Under the pieces are notes generated by a model. It was given only the letters and a program-made list of their open reading frames with translations, did no database searches and was not told the origin of the DNA. From Paenibacillus albiflavus (GTDB lineage Bacteria; Bacillota; Bacilli; Paenibacillales; NBRC-103111), in contig NZ_SKFG01000008.1 in the NCBI RefSeq assembly GCF_004344915.1, positions 62,001 to 126,000 on the forward strand: DNA of 64,000 bases, read 5' to 3'. The translations under genes were made by a program, and so were the position numbers. Below, in pieces: positions 8,971 to 20,482 of this stretch; position 1 is the first letter of the stretch, and each line of letters begins with the position of its first letter.

Positions 8971-9756
8971 CTACGCATCTCTGTTTTTGTATTCAAGAGG
9001 ACTCATTCCTACTCGATTCTTGAACAGACGGCTGAAATAATACTGGTTTGTATATCCAACCTTGACTGCCAAATCGCCTATTTTGATGTTGTGCATCGAG
9101 TTATCCAGTATTTCCTTCGCCTTTGAGATGCGTAGCTCCGTTAAATATTCCAGAAATGTAGCGCCAAGTTCTTGTTTCATTCGCTTGCTCAAATACGTAT
9201 GATTCATATGAAACATAGCCGCCACACGAGAAACGTTCATATCGGGATCATAGTAGTAGTTCTCGATATAGGCCGTTACCTTGCATAACACGACTGACCC
9301 GTCACTCCCCCCTATCAATGCCTCTCCTTGCACAGCTTGTCCTTTGGTCTTCACCACTTCCACTTGATCATCGCCATAAATGCTGCGTAAATGCTGATCA
9401 AGCCTAAGCAGCAAGCGCTTCAAATCACTCTTTGGTACAGGCTTGAGCATATAATCAAAAGCCTGCAATTGCAGTGCCTGACGAGCATAATCAAAATGAT
9501 CATAACCGCTGATCATAACCGCCACAATTCGCTCAAAGCGACACTTCACCAATCGCAGCAAGTCAAGACCGTTGACATCGGGCATATTGATATCCACGAA
9601 CAGCACATGAGGTGCAGTCTGTTCCATGAGCTCCATCGCCTCCGCCGCATTGCGGGCTAAGCCAATCACTCGAAACGGCAAACTGCACTCTTCGATATAT
9701 TGTTTTAATCCTTTGCGAATAATGCTTTCATCATCTACGATTATGACTTGCCACAT
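8971..9756 (-). CDS. AraC-type response regulator (YesN-like, short)
   Basis: DNA-binding output of a two-component system. The receiver domain spans about residues 1-120 (IIVDDESIIRKG, phospho-acceptor Asp55 in FVDINMPDVNG, Lys105 in MLKPVPK). The C-terminal ~100 residues form an AraC/XylS double helix-turn-helix (VSRVAAMFHMNHTYLSKRMK ... KIGDLAVKVGYTNQYYFSRLFK). At 261 residues it lacks the long middle segment of classical ~500-residue YesN proteins. Its start overlaps the end of the kinase gene by 26 bp, implying translational coupling. The pair lies divergent to the extracytoplasmic reductase operon at 11.55 kb, the most likely target; this is inference. Confidence 0.93.
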   Translation of the reverse strand: MWQVIIVDDESIIRKGLKQYIEECSLPFRVIGLARNAAEAMELMEQTAPHVLFVDINMPDVNGLDLLRLVKCRFERIVAVMISGYDHFDYARQALQLQAFDYMLKPVPKSDLKRLLLRLDQHLRSIYGDDQVEVVKTKGQAVQGEALIGGSDGSVVLCKVTAYIENYYYDPDMNVSRVAAMFHMNHTYLSKRMKQELGATFLEYLTELRISKAKEILDNSMHNIKIGDLAVKVGYTNQYYFSRLFKNRVGMSPLEYKNRDA

Positions 9757-11362
9757 CAGCTTTCACTACCTCCATCGGCACATGAATTTCCATCCTCGTC
9801 AGCCCACTGCCACTTACTACATGAAGACCATACGACTCTCCGTAAGCAAGCTTTAATCGATGGTTTACACTATAAAGACCAAAACCAATCGTTCCATCCT
9901 TCCATTTGCAGCTCGAAAGTGCAGTTCGAATAACATCCATTCGATCTTCTGGTATGTCTACACCGTTATTCTCGACGACGATGTGCAGTTCCAGGTCCGC
10001 CTCATAAGCACGAATCGAAATTTTGCTTTTACGATCTGCAAGCGGTTTGATCCCATGATAGATCGCATTTTCCACAAGCGGCTGCAGCAGGAAGCGAATA
10101 ATCTGTTCTTGTCCAAGATGCTCCTCATACAAAAGTTCATATTCAAGAATATCCTCATATCGCACGCACTGAATATGCAGATAGCTTTCAACGTGATGGA
10201 ACTCCTGTTCCAATGTCACATATTGATTGTCGCTGCCGAGTCCCAACCTGAAATAAGTACTTAGCGCCTCTACCATTTCCACAACATCATCAGCACCGTG
10301 CGCACCCGCCTGCCACTGGATCGTATCCAGCGTGTTGTAGAGAAAATGAGGCTTGATCTGCTCCTGAATAAGCCGCAATTCCATCTCCTTTTTCTCGTGC
10401 TCATAATGATATAGTCTGGTCATCATCTGGTTAAAGCTTTTGCTTAAGTCACCAATTTCATCTCTTTGCTGTACATGAGCGCGAATGCTCCAGTCACCTG
10501 TTTCTACCTTTCTCATCTGCTGCTGCAAAAAGCGAATCGGTTTTACAATAGAATTTGCAAGGAGCAGCAGCAGGATGAGAAAGAATATCCCCAAGCAGCA
10601 CCCGACGATCGCAACGGAGCGCTGTGTACGGATGATACCCTTGGAAAGCTGAGATTGCGGCACTTCGAATACAAGCTTCCACCCCGGAACTCGCGTGATC
10701 TCGCTTGTAAAGGTAGTCATTTCGGATGAGCCCTCTTCTTGTGCAAGCTGTTCGTCACCACGGTCCTCATGATCCACCATCAATTTTCCCAATCCATCAT
10801 ACACGTAGATGTCATCTGCAATCTCTTTCATTTTGCCGATCGGAACAGCTGCTGCAATATAAGCAATATCCTTGGTAACAAGTGGAGATACGCGATAAAG
10901 AATCACTACAATTTCTGCGTGATTTGACGCGTGAGACTGGATCACATTACTCACGACGTATGGATCTTTTGAAGCGAGCAGGCGCAAAAAATATTCCCGC
11001 TTAACAATTGAGAATGCCTCATCGCCCCTGGACCAGGACCAACCATCCTGATCCACTATACGTATCGATTCATATTCATCAGGACGCATAGCTTCAAGTC
11101 TATTTACTTCATGAAGCATGTCTTCTCGGCTCCAGTTATGCTCAATTCCATTTGCTGCCAGCAGCTCAATTTCGCCAATCCGCTGCTCAAACCAATAAGA
11201 AATCTGCTCACTTCGAGCATTAACAATTTGCTGCGTCAAGCTCATATTAAGCGGTACTACGGTCTGCTCCATTTCTATAAAGATAGCGGCCATTAGTGCA
11301 ATAAAAAGCAATAAAAAGCAACTGCCTGCATATAAAGTAATCTTGCGTTGTATCGTTTTCAT
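9731..11362 (-). CDS. Sensor histidine kinase, YesM-like
   Basis: Membrane sensor kinase of 543 residues. There is an N-terminal helix (about 9-30), an extracytoplasmic sensing domain (about 31-250, probably dCache) and a second helix (VAIVGCCLGIFFLILLLLLA). A HAMP linker (SIVKPIRFLQQQMRKVETGD) and the His-kinase dimer motif LIQEQIKPHFLYNTLDT (phospho-His in KPHFLYN) follow. The C-terminal ATPase domain includes LLQPLVENAIYHG and GFGLYSVNHRLKLAYG. It partners the overlapping AraC-type regulator. No strong Shine-Dalgarno precedes ATG 11362. The 190-bp divergent region to 11553 holds the promoters of both directions. The ligand is unknown. Confidence 0.93.
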   Translation of the reverse strand: MKTIQRKITLYAGSCFLLLFIALMAAIFIEMEQTVVPLNMSLTQQIVNARSEQISYWFEQRIGEIELLAANGIEHNWSREDMLHEVNRLEAMRPDEYESIRIVDQDGWSWSRGDEAFSIVKREYFLRLLASKDPYVVSNVIQSHASNHAEIVVILYRVSPLVTKDIAYIAAAVPIGKMKEIADDIYVYDGLGKLMVDHEDRGDEQLAQEEGSSEMTTFTSEITRVPGWKLVFEVPQSQLSKGIIRTQRSVAIVGCCLGIFFLILLLLLANSIVKPIRFLQQQMRKVETGDWSIRAHVQQRDEIGDLSKSFNQMMTRLYHYEHEKKEMELRLIQEQIKPHFLYNTLDTIQWQAGAHGADDVVEMVEALSTYFRLGLGSDNQYVTLEQEFHHVESYLHIQCVRYEDILEYELLYEEHLGQEQIIRFLLQPLVENAIYHGIKPLADRKSKISIRAYEADLELHIVVENNGVDIPEDRMDVIRTALSSCKWKDGTIGFGLYSVNHRLKLAYGESYGLHVVSGSGLTRMEIHVPMEVVKADVASHNRR

Positions 11363-11483
11363 ACTTTTATTGATACATGAACTGTGTTTTTCTCAAATGA
11401 ACTTAGTCATTGTATTGCTAAACAATGCCCGAAATAGATAAAAAAAGGACAGTTTGTGCAAATACTTTTCAAAAGCAGCGGAC

Positions 11484-11512
11484 TATAATTTATATTGTGA
11501 AAATTTTCACGT
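11484..11512 (+). promoter_or_regulatory. -10 box and Rex-like operator of the reductase operon
   Basis: TATAAT at 11484-11489 is followed at 11495-11512 by TTGTGAAAATTTTCACGT, which contains a perfect 14-bp palindrome. It matches the Gram-positive Rex consensus TTGTGAA-N4-TTCACAA at 16 of 18 positions. The operator would cover the transcription start. No good -35 stands 16-18 bp upstream, which suggests an activator, possibly the divergently encoded response regulator. Rex represses when NADH/NAD+ is low, so this predicts induction under electron-acceptor limitation. Confidence 0.6.
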
Positions 11513-11552
11513 ATAGGGTCTTACAAGTTTAATGCAAAGAGGGTGCTGAGGG

Positions 11553-13713
<2,161 letters not shown>

Positions 13714-13740
13714 ATAGAGTCTCATCTAAACTTTTTTTGA

Positions 13741-13779
13741 AACGCATTCGTCTTATATTAGGACGGATGCGTTTTTTCA
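13741..13779 (+). terminator. Intrinsic terminator after the reductase operon
   Basis: Stem AACGCATTCGTC / GACGGATGCGTT with a 9-nt loop, then TTTTTT. The left arm plus loop resembles the dispersed hairpin repeat at 61988-62038 (AAACGCATCCGTCCTATAAG). Confidence 0.85.
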
Positions 13780-13833
13780 TGCAAATAAGTTAATAATTTT
13801 AAAGAGGAAAGTTATAAGGAGGCGGACAACAAC

Positions 13834-14541
13834 ATGAGCAAAATTCTAATAATTGAGGACGAAGACAAAATCGCCCGCGTTCTTCAACTTGAACTTCAAT
13901 ATGAAGGCTATGAAGCAAGTCGTGCTGAGGATGGACGCAAAGGTCTTGAGCTTGCGCTTGCAGAGCCATGGGATCTTATTCTGCTTGATATTATGCTCCC
14001 TGAGCTAAGCGGCCTTGAAGTGCTGCGCCGTCTGCGCCAGACGAATACTACCGTGCCCGTTATTCTGCTAACCGCACGCGATGCGGTTCCAGATCGCGTA
14101 TCCGGGCTCGATCAAGGGGCGAACGATTATGTGACCAAGCCGTTCGCCATCGAAGAGCTGCTCGCTCGAATCCGCAACCTGCTGCGTCTAACGACGCAGC
14201 AGCAAGCGCCGAGCGAGGCAGAACCTGCTATATTGCACGTAGATGACGTGCAAATCAATGTCCGCAGCCGCGAGGTTACACGCGGTGATCAATCCATCGA
14301 ACTCACGCCGAAGGAGTTCGAGTTACTGCTGTACCTCATCCAGCACAAAGGTGAAGTGCGTACACGCGAAGATATTATTACGGATGTATGGGGATATGAA
14401 TTTGTCGGCGATACGAATATTGTGGATGTGTATATCCGGTATTTGCGTCAAAAAATTGAGAAGGGTTTTCCTGGTAAAGTCATTCATACGATTCGTGGAG
14501 TAGGTTATCTGGTGAAGGACAACGACGGCCATGAGTCTTAA
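13834..14541 (+). CDS. OmpR-family response regulator
   Basis: Cytoplasmic transcription regulator of 235 residues. The receiver domain has acidic pocket IIEDED, phospho-acceptor Asp52 in LILLDIMLPELSG, and the signalling Thr/Lys in LLTARDAV and YVTKPFAIEELLARI. The C-terminal winged helix starts near residue 130 (LTPKEFELLLYLIQHKGEVRTRE ... TNIVDVYIRYLRQKIE ... IHTIRGVGYLV). ATG 13834 follows AAGGAGGCGG. The kinase gene overlaps its end by 11 bp. The organisation and size match ArlRS/YkoGH-type systems of Firmicutes; the target genes are not evident here. Confidence 0.94.
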   Translation: MSKILIIEDEDKIARVLQLELQYEGYEASRAEDGRKGLELALAEPWDLILLDIMLPELSGLEVLRRLRQTNTTVPVILLTARDAVPDRVSGLDQGANDYVTKPFAIEELLARIRNLLRLTTQQQAPSEAEPAILHVDDVQINVRSREVTRGDQSIELTPKEFELLLYLIQHKGEVRTREDIITDVWGYEFVGDTNIVDVYIRYLRQKIEKGFPGKVIHTIRGVGYLVKDNDGHES

Positions 14542-15904
14542 GGTTAAGCTGACGCTGCTCTTATCTTTATGGCTCATTGTCATATTAATGCTGTATAACA
14601 TTTTTTTACTTTATTTTTTCATCAATGTTTCCTCTAATTCCGAAATTGAACTGCTGCAGCAGAAAGTCGCGACACTCATGGAACGAGACATCATAAATCA
14701 TCCTGAGTTTTGGGAAGATCCGAATTACATTAAAGAATTTCTCATTCCGAACGAGATGATCCGCATTATCAGCAAGGATTCATCTGTTAAACGAATCATG
14801 GGAACAGATGCAAAGCTGCTGAAGTATCCTGCAAAATATGTGGAGCTTATGAAGCCTAATTCGGTGCAGGACATTAGCTTGTCTGACGGTATATCCGTGT
14901 ATGTTCAGGTACCGGTTTTTCATAATCAGGAGCAAGTCGCCATACTCGAAATCGGCCGCAAACTCAATACGCTAGAGAAATATATTGGCATGCTCGTCTC
15001 CGTTCTCATTTTCACCTCGATCGGTGCTATTATTGCTTCACTACTAGGTGGATACTTCTACGCCCGTGTGATCTTTGAGCCAATCAGCAGATTAGCGCAT
15101 ACGATGGAAGCCATTTATCAGAGTGGCACCTTCAAGCGATTAGAGGTGGATCCAAATAGCAAGAACAATGAAATATCCCAGCTAGGTCATACCTTTAATG
15201 ATATGATTGCGCGGCTAGAGCAAACTTTCGAACGACAAAGGCAATTTATCGGAGATGCCTCGCATGAGCTTCGTACACCATTGACGATTATCGAGAGCTA
15301 TGCGAGTTTGCTCAGACGTTGGGCTGCAAACGACGCTGCTTTGCGCGAAGAAGCGTTAGATGCCATCCACTCGGAGTCCATACGACTTAAAGAGTTGATT
15401 AATAATTTGCTTAATCTGATTGATTTGGATGAGGAAGAACGTATGAAATGGGTCATTTTCGATCTGGAATCACTAGTTGAGTCAACCGCTTCATCCATTC
15501 AACTCACCTTCCACCGGAAGATTCATACGGAATTTGCCAAAGATAACGATGAAGCACTTATGATTAAAGCGGACCCAGAAAAAATCAAGCAATTGGTCAT
15601 TATCATGCTGGATAATGCAATTAAATATAGTAAGAAACCGATTCGTATCCATGTGGGTGAAGAATTGCATCATATCAAAATTAAAGTGATCGATGAAGGG
15701 ATCGGAATCGCTAAAGAAGATATTCCGCATCTATTCGATCGCTTCTACAGAACAGATAAAGCCCGCAACCGCAAACATGGCGGCGTCGGGCTCGGTCTCT
15801 CCATCGCGGAGAATATCGTCAAGCTTCATCATGGGACGATTATGGTCGATAGTGAACCTGGCAAGGGCACAACCATTACAATACGCTTGCCTCGTAAAGT
15901 ATAG
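14531..15904 (+). CDS. Sensor histidine kinase (HAMP-HisKA-HATPase)
   Basis: Kinase partner of the overlapping OmpR-type regulator, 457 residues. The first membrane helix is at about 7-30, an extracytoplasmic loop about 31-155, the second helix about 156-180 (LVSVLIFTSIGAIIASLLGGYF), then HAMP. The phospho-His motif is FIGDASHELRTPLTIIESY. The N, G1 and G2 boxes are IIMLDNAIKYSK, DEGIGIAKEDIPHLFDRFYR and GGVGLGLSIAENIVKLHHG. This resembles ArlS/YkoH; the stimulus is unknown. The stop is only 9 bp from the end of the convergent liaR-like gene. Confidence 0.94.
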   Translation: MSLKVKLTLLLSLWLIVILMLYNIFLLYFFINVSSNSEIELLQQKVATLMERDIINHPEFWEDPNYIKEFLIPNEMIRIISKDSSVKRIMGTDAKLLKYPAKYVELMKPNSVQDISLSDGISVYVQVPVFHNQEQVAILEIGRKLNTLEKYIGMLVSVLIFTSIGAIIASLLGGYFYARVIFEPISRLAHTMEAIYQSGTFKRLEVDPNSKNNEISQLGHTFNDMIARLEQTFERQRQFIGDASHELRTPLTIIESYASLLRRWAANDAALREEALDAIHSESIRLKELINNLLNLIDLDEEERMKWVIFDLESLVESTASSIQLTFHRKIHTEFAKDNDEALMIKADPEKIKQLVIIMLDNAIKYSKKPIRIHVGEELHHIKIKVIDEGIGIAKEDIPHLFDRFYRTDKARNRKHGGVGLGLSIAENIVKLHHGTIMVDSEPGKGTTITIRLPRKV

Positions 15905-15913
15905 CTGCACCCC

Positions 15914-16576
15914 TTATTTTGCTGTGCTTGCCCATCCTTTACGGTGGGCATAAACAGCAAGCTGAGTTCGATCTTCCAGCTCACATTTCATAAGCAGATT
16001 ACTTACATGGGTTTTAACGGTTTTGATACTAATAAACAAAGCCTCTGCAATTTCCTTGTTTGTTCTGCCATCCGCAATTAGTGTTAACACTTCCCGCTCG
16101 CGCAGCGTCAATCCATCCGTATCTTCCTCTTTCGTACGCTGCCTCAAACCTCTTGTTAGCGCCATGGATATTTCGGAGTTAATTGTTGGAATACCTGCCG
16201 CAGCATTGGCTATGACTTCGATTAATTGATCAGAAGACACCGTTTTGAGAATATAACTGATGGCTCCTGCCTCAATTGCCTGTACGACCTTCTCTTCTTC
16301 CAGAAAGCTCGTCAACATGACAACCTTGATTTGAGGATAATTCTCCCCTACTTCTCTAGCAGTCTCAATCCCGTTCATCACAGGCATTGATAAATCTAGC
16401 AGCATAACATCAGGCCGATCATCCGGATTCATAGATTGCAATAGATTTACAGCCTCTTGCCCATTGCTCGCTTCCGCTACTATCGTAAACCGGGAATCTA
16501 ACGTAATATACATTTTAAGACCAGCACGAACCATCTCGTGATCATCAACTAACATCACTTTAATTACACTACTCAT
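15914..16576 (-). CDS. liaR: LiaR/VraR-like NarL-family response regulator
   Basis: Response regulator of the cell-envelope stress system LiaFSR. ATG 16576 is chosen because AAAGGAAGG precedes it and the protein then begins MSSVIKVMLVDDHEMVRAG; an upstream in-frame Met at 16615 lies inside the kinase gene. The receiver has Asp61 in VMLLDLSMPVMNG and Lys in YILKTVSS. The C-terminal LuxR helix-turn-helix is LTLREREVLTLIADGRTNKEIAEALF. It overlaps the end of the kinase gene by 8 bp. The order liaF-liaS-liaR matches Bacillus, where LiaR responds to antibiotics acting on the lipid II cycle. Confidence 0.92.
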   Translation of the reverse strand: MSSVIKVMLVDDHEMVRAGLKMYITLDSRFTIVAEASNGQEAVNLLQSMNPDDRPDVMLLDLSMPVMNGIETAREVGENYPQIKVVMLTSFLEEEKVVQAIEAGAISYILKTVSSDQLIEVIANAAAGIPTINSEISMALTRGLRQRTKEEDTDGLTLREREVLTLIADGRTNKEIAEALFISIKTVKTHVSNLLMKCELEDRTQLAVYAHRKGWASTAK

Positions 16577-17630
16577 CGTTGTCCTTCCTTTCTGGTCCTG
16601 CTTCCAATTGATCAAGCTTCGGTATGGTTACCCTAACTTTGGTACCCACCTCGAGTTGACTCGTAATTTGAGTCTCCCCTCCTAGCTGCTGTGATCGTTC
16701 TCTCATCGTCGACAGACCATGAGAAGCAGAAGAAATATCACTCCGATCGAATCCTTTGCCATTGTCCTCGATTTGCATAATAAATTGATTATCCAATTCT
16801 TTGAGTGTTAGCACAATTCGTGAGGCAGAAGCATGTTTAACGACATTGGCCATCGCCTCTTGAATCATCAAAAATAATTGATGCTCAATAACATCAGGAA
16901 TATCCCCTTCTACCTGCACATCTAGCACACCTGTCAGCTCATTTGCACGGCAATATTCAGGAAACCATTTATCAAGCGCTTCTTCCAAGGTATGGTTATT
17001 CAGTTCAATAGGTCTAAGCTGCGAAATTAACCCTCTCATCTGTTTCTGTGCATGATGAGACAGTTTGATCATCTGCTGCATAAGTGCAGGAACAGCCTGC
17101 GGATTGCTCTCTAGCATCTTCGGCAATGTAGAGGCTGCCATATGGATGGCGAACAGCTCTTGACTAACGGTATCATGCAAATCTCTGGCAAGCCGCTTGC
17201 GTTCCTCCACAACTGCCGTGTTGATGATCTCCTGTTCAATCTGCGCTTTCTCCTGCCCAAGCTTCTGAAGCAAAGTAATCCTCTCTTCTAGATTACTCGT
17301 CATACTATTAAAGGTGTCATATAAATACTGAAAAGAATGGACAGATTCGTTATTTACTCTTGCTTTAAAATTCCCCTTACTCACTTCTAACATCGCAAGA
17401 TACAGCGCATCTATTCCTCTTTGAATATATTTAGCAGTCATATAGCCTATAACTTGTCCAACAAGAATAAGCACAAGAGCCCATACCAGCTTCTCCTCCA
17501 TCGTAAGTGGATTTACGTAAAATAAATCGACGGAGAATAGCAAGCATAGGGCTGCAATTACACTGAATAAGAAGAAGTAGATCATCACGCGCCATTTAAT
17601 ATTCCATTCCCGATATCGAAATATAAACAT
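16569..17630 (-). CDS. liaS: LiaS/VraS-like sensor histidine kinase
   Basis: Intramembrane-sensing kinase of 353 residues. Two membrane helices with a very short extracytoplasmic loop occupy about residues 13-70, then comes HAMP. The HisKA_3 motif is EERKRLARDLHDTVSQELFAIHM, and the ATP-binding segments are IQEAMANVVKHASAS and GKGFDRSDISSASHGLSTMRERSQQLGG. A good ribosome site (AGGAG) precedes ATG 17630. It lies between liaF and liaR, with which it forms an operon. In characterised systems LiaF inhibits LiaS until envelope damage occurs. Confidence 0.92.
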   Translation of the reverse strand: MFIFRYREWNIKWRVMIYFFLFSVIAALCLLFSVDLFYVNPLTMEEKLVWALVLILVGQVIGYMTAKYIQRGIDALYLAMLEVSKGNFKARVNNESVHSFQYLYDTFNSMTSNLEERITLLQKLGQEKAQIEQEIINTAVVEERKRLARDLHDTVSQELFAIHMAASTLPKMLESNPQAVPALMQQMIKLSHHAQKQMRGLISQLRPIELNNHTLEEALDKWFPEYCRANELTGVLDVQVEGDIPDVIEHQLFLMIQEAMANVVKHASASRIVLTLKELDNQFIMQIEDNGKGFDRSDISSASHGLSTMRERSQQLGGETQITSQLEVGTKVRVTIPKLDQLEAGPERKDNDE

Positions 17631-17664
17631 TTGGCTGCTCCTAGCTTAAGATAACGTTCAAGCG

Positions 17665-18714
17665 TTAACCAACTTTTTTGACGATCGTATCACCGATAAA
17701 CATACTCACATTAATCCGCAGCTTACGCGGTGCTTCTGAATAATAATCACTTACGTATTTCGTATTTCCAAACAAGCCCTCTGCACGACGATCAAATATA
17801 CGCTGATCTCCAATGAAAGTTGCTGCTGTAACATTTACCTCTACATCCACATCATGCGGGACAAAAATTTTGACATCACCTATAAATGAAGACACGTTAA
17901 TCTTCGTTTCACCATATGGAATGTTAGCCTTCGTTAAGTCAATGATCGTATCCCCTATAAAATGAGATACATTCAGCGGTTTTAAATCCCAGTATCCTTC
18001 TCTGCCAAAATGCACATCACCGATAAAGCCGCTTTTATTAATCGGTCTATGATTATTAGGAGAGTCTGTATTCACATAATGGTACGAGTCATTAGGCTGA
18101 CGATATTTATCATCAGAGCTTGAGCCAAAAGTAGCTTCAAATTTAAAGCCTGGTTTCTTCGAATTGCCGAATTCATCCTTGAACTCCCGATCGAGATCGT
18201 CTAAATCACCCAGATCGCTCTTATAATCATGCGGTTCATGTGAATCATACGTTTTATTATAGTCTGGGCCATAGCTGTGATCGTACTTATCCTCATATTT
18301 CTTTTTGTATTTCTCATACTTTCGATAATACTTATCGTCATTTTTGGAATCGTGGTTGTCATACTTCTTACTTCTGAATAAGAAGGATAGCCCGAATAGA
18401 ATAATCCCCACTGGGAAAATAAAACTGAACAGAGTTCCCCAGCTAAACGCAAACCAATCCAAATTCTGTGATAAGAAAACAAAACCAATTCCTACCATGA
18501 ACAAGCTGCCAATGCTCTGTCCCGAGCTATATCGTCTTTGAAACAGCAGTCCTCGTAAACCTGGAATGATCAAGAACAGCGGCCAAAACGTTACGAATAG
18601 TTGACCGATATTAATTTCGAAATCAATCACACCTAATTGCTTTAATAGAAAGGTTACACCAATACCAATAATAAGAAGACCCCAGATCCATCTTTCGAAT
18701 AAACGTCCATTCAT
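17665..18714 (-). CDS. liaF: LiaF/VraT-like inhibitor with long charged linker
   Basis: Membrane repressor of LiaS. Residues 1-115 carry about four helices (WIWGLLIIGIGVTFLL, LFVTFWPLFLIIPGL, IGSLFMVGIGFVFLS, TLFSFIFPVGIILFGLSFLF). The C-terminal domain, about 226-349, contains five FIGD-type repeats (SGFIGDVHFG, SHFIGDTIID, SSFIGDVKIF, ATFIGDQRIF, SMFIGDTIVK), typical of the LiaF C-terminal beta-helix. Unusually, the two parts are joined by about 110 residues rich in Lys, Tyr and Asp (DKYYRKYEKYKKKYEDKYD...), making the protein about 349 rather than the ~240 residues of Bacillus LiaF. GAAAGGAAGG precedes ATG 18714. Confidence 0.88.
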   Translation of the reverse strand: MNGRLFERWIWGLLIIGIGVTFLLKQLGVIDFEINIGQLFVTFWPLFLIIPGLRGLLFQRRYSSGQSIGSLFMVGIGFVFLSQNLDWFAFSWGTLFSFIFPVGIILFGLSFLFRSKKYDNHDSKNDDKYYRKYEKYKKKYEDKYDHSYGPDYNKTYDSHEPHDYKSDLGDLDDLDREFKDEFGNSKKPGFKFEATFGSSSDDKYRQPNDSYHYVNTDSPNNHRPINKSGFIGDVHFGREGYWDLKPLNVSHFIGDTIIDLTKANIPYGETKINVSSFIGDVKIFVPHDVDVEVNVTAATFIGDQRIFDRRAEGLFGNTKYVSDYYSEAPRKLRINVSMFIGDTIVKKVG

Positions 18715-18846
18715 CCTGATTCCTTCCTTTCTCTCTTATCTAGATTCAGTTTACCTAATACACAGGTTATTTAAAAGCGACGAGAGGTTGAAAAAAAACT
18801 CGGTCTCTGGACCGATGCGAACTAAGACTATGTTTGTTCTTCATAT

Positions 18847-18890
18847 AAAAAGCTACCCGTCAGATTAATCCTACCTGACAGATAGCTTTA
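18847..18890 (-). terminator. Terminator of the putB-pruA operon
   Basis: Read on the minus strand: AAAGCTA-TCT-GTCAG ... CTGAC-GGG-TAGCTTTTT. This is a long interrupted stem followed by T residues, 35 bp after the pruA stop. Confidence 0.8.
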
Positions 18891-18922
18891 ATGAAAGATT
18901 TAAATTGTACAAAGAGTCCGAA

Positions 18923-20470
18923 TTACAATTTCTCAGATACTAGCTTTGCTTGCGTGAAGAGCAGCAAGTAATCGCGACCGCCCGCTTTGGAGTCAGTACC
19001 TGACATATTAAATCCGCCAAACGGATGCACGCCTACGAGTGCTCCTGTACATTTTCGGTTAAAGTAGAGATTTCCACAGTGCATATGCTGACGCGCATAC
19101 TCCAGGTGTTCACGATCACTACTAAAGACAGCGCCTGTTAATCCATATTCCGTATTGTTAAATATATCAATGGCATGTTCGAAGCTATCTGCTTTGCATA
19201 CCGCAAGTACAGGCCCGAAAATCTCTTCCAGCATGATGCGCGCATTTTCTGCCACATCTGCGATTACTGTTGGTTGAATGTAGTAGCCATTACCTGCTGC
19301 TTTATCCCCTCCAGCTACTAGAACGCCTTCTGATTTACCAATCTCAATGTATTCCAGAATCTTGTTATAAGCCTTGTCATCGATTACAGGACCAATTGGA
19401 TCATTATTCTCAGGTAAGCCAACACGAAGAGCATTCGTCTTCAAGACGACTCGCTGCAAGACCTCATCATAAACATCACGGTGAATGATAGCCCTTGAAC
19501 CTGCAGAACACTTCTGTCCTTGGAAACCAAAAGCAGATGCTACAATCGCTGTCGCTGCTTCTTCAACGTTAGCAGAAGCATCAACGACAACTGCGTCTTT
19601 ACCGCCCATTTCTGCCACTAGACGCTTGATCCAAATTTGCCCTTCAGCGGTTTTGGCAATGCGCTCATTGATGCGAAGACCTACATCACGTGAGCCTGTG
19701 AAGGAAACGAATCTTGTTTTCGGATGATCTACGATGTAATCGCCGATCTCTGATCCAGAGCCAGGAAGGAAATTCAGTACGCCTGCCGGCAAACCAACCT
19801 CCTCCATTAATTGGACAAATTTAGCTGCAATAATTGGCGAAGTCGATGCTGGCTTGAGCACCACAGTGTTACCACTCACGATTGCCGCAGTTGTCATGCC
19901 AGCCATGATCGCTAGCGGGAAGTTCCATGGAGGAATAACAACACCAACACCAAGTGGAATATAAGTTAAGCGATTATCTTCGCCTTCATATGGAACAAGT
20001 GGCTGTGGTTCATTCAAGCGCAGCATTTCTCTTGCATAGAATTCTAGAAAGTCAATCGCTTCTGCAACATCCGCATCTGCTTCCGCCCAGTTCTTACCCA
20101 CTTCATAGACAAGCCATGCACAATATTCAAATTTTTGACGACGCATGATTGCAGAAGCTTTGAATAAGTAACCTGCGCGGACAGCAGGATCTACCAAGCG
20201 CCACTCATTGAACTTAGTATAGGCTGTCATGATCGCTTTATCTGCTAGTTCACGATCTGCTTGTGCAACTACCCCAACAACTTGATCTACCATACCAGGG
20301 TTGATGGAAGTGCTCTTGCGATCTGTTGTAATCTTCTCCCCATTAATAATAAGCGGATAGGATTGGCCTAACTCCTGCTTCACCTTCTCAAGCGCTTGAA
20401 GCATAGCGGTTTTATTCGCCTCAACTGTAAAATCTGTGAATGGTTCATTACGATACTGAGTTACTGTCAT
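18923..20470 (-). CDS. pruA: 1-pyrroline-5-carboxylate dehydrogenase
   Basis: NAD-dependent oxidation of glutamate-5-semialdehyde to glutamate, the second step of proline (and ornithine) catabolism. The 515-residue protein is full length for RocA/PutC enzymes and begins with the family N-terminus [19 protein letters not shown]. The NAD-binding and catalytic segments are [20 protein letters not shown], catalytic Glu in [13 protein letters not shown], and catalytic Cys in [13 protein letters not shown]. It lies 12 bp after the proline dehydrogenase gene in the same operon. The product is fed both by PutB next door and by RocD (45.0-46.2 kb). Confidence 0.96.
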   Translation of the reverse strand: MTVTQYRNEPFTDFTVEANKTAMLQALEKVKQELGQSYPLIINGEKITTDRKSTSINPGMVDQVVGVVAQADRELADKAIMTAYTKFNEWRLVDPAVRAGYLFKASAIMRRQKFEYCAWLVYEVGKNWAEADADVAEAIDFLEFYAREMLRLNEPQPLVPYEGEDNRLTYIPLGVGVVIPPWNFPLAIMAGMTTAAIVSGNTVVLKPASTSPIIAAKFVQLMEEVGLPAGVLNFLPGSGSEIGDYIVDHPKTRFVSFTGSRDVGLRINERIAKTAEGQIWIKRLVAEMGGKDAVVVDASANVEEAATAIVASAFGFQGQKCSAGSRAIIHRDVYDEVLQRVVLKTNALRVGLPENNDPIGPVIDDKAYNKILEYIEIGKSEGVLVAGGDKAAGNGYYIQPTVIADVAENARIMLEEIFGPVLAVCKADSFEHAIDIFNNTEYGLTGAVFSSDREHLEYARQHMHCGNLYFNRKCTGALVGVHPFGGFNMSGTDSKAGGRDYLLLFTQAKLVSEKL

Positions 20471-20482
20471 TGTAAATCCCTC

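Noticed and set aside
9391-11296. Plus-strand reading frames within the sensor kinase and regulator genes
   Set aside because: They are short frames opposite well-supported genes, without ribosome sites or family features.
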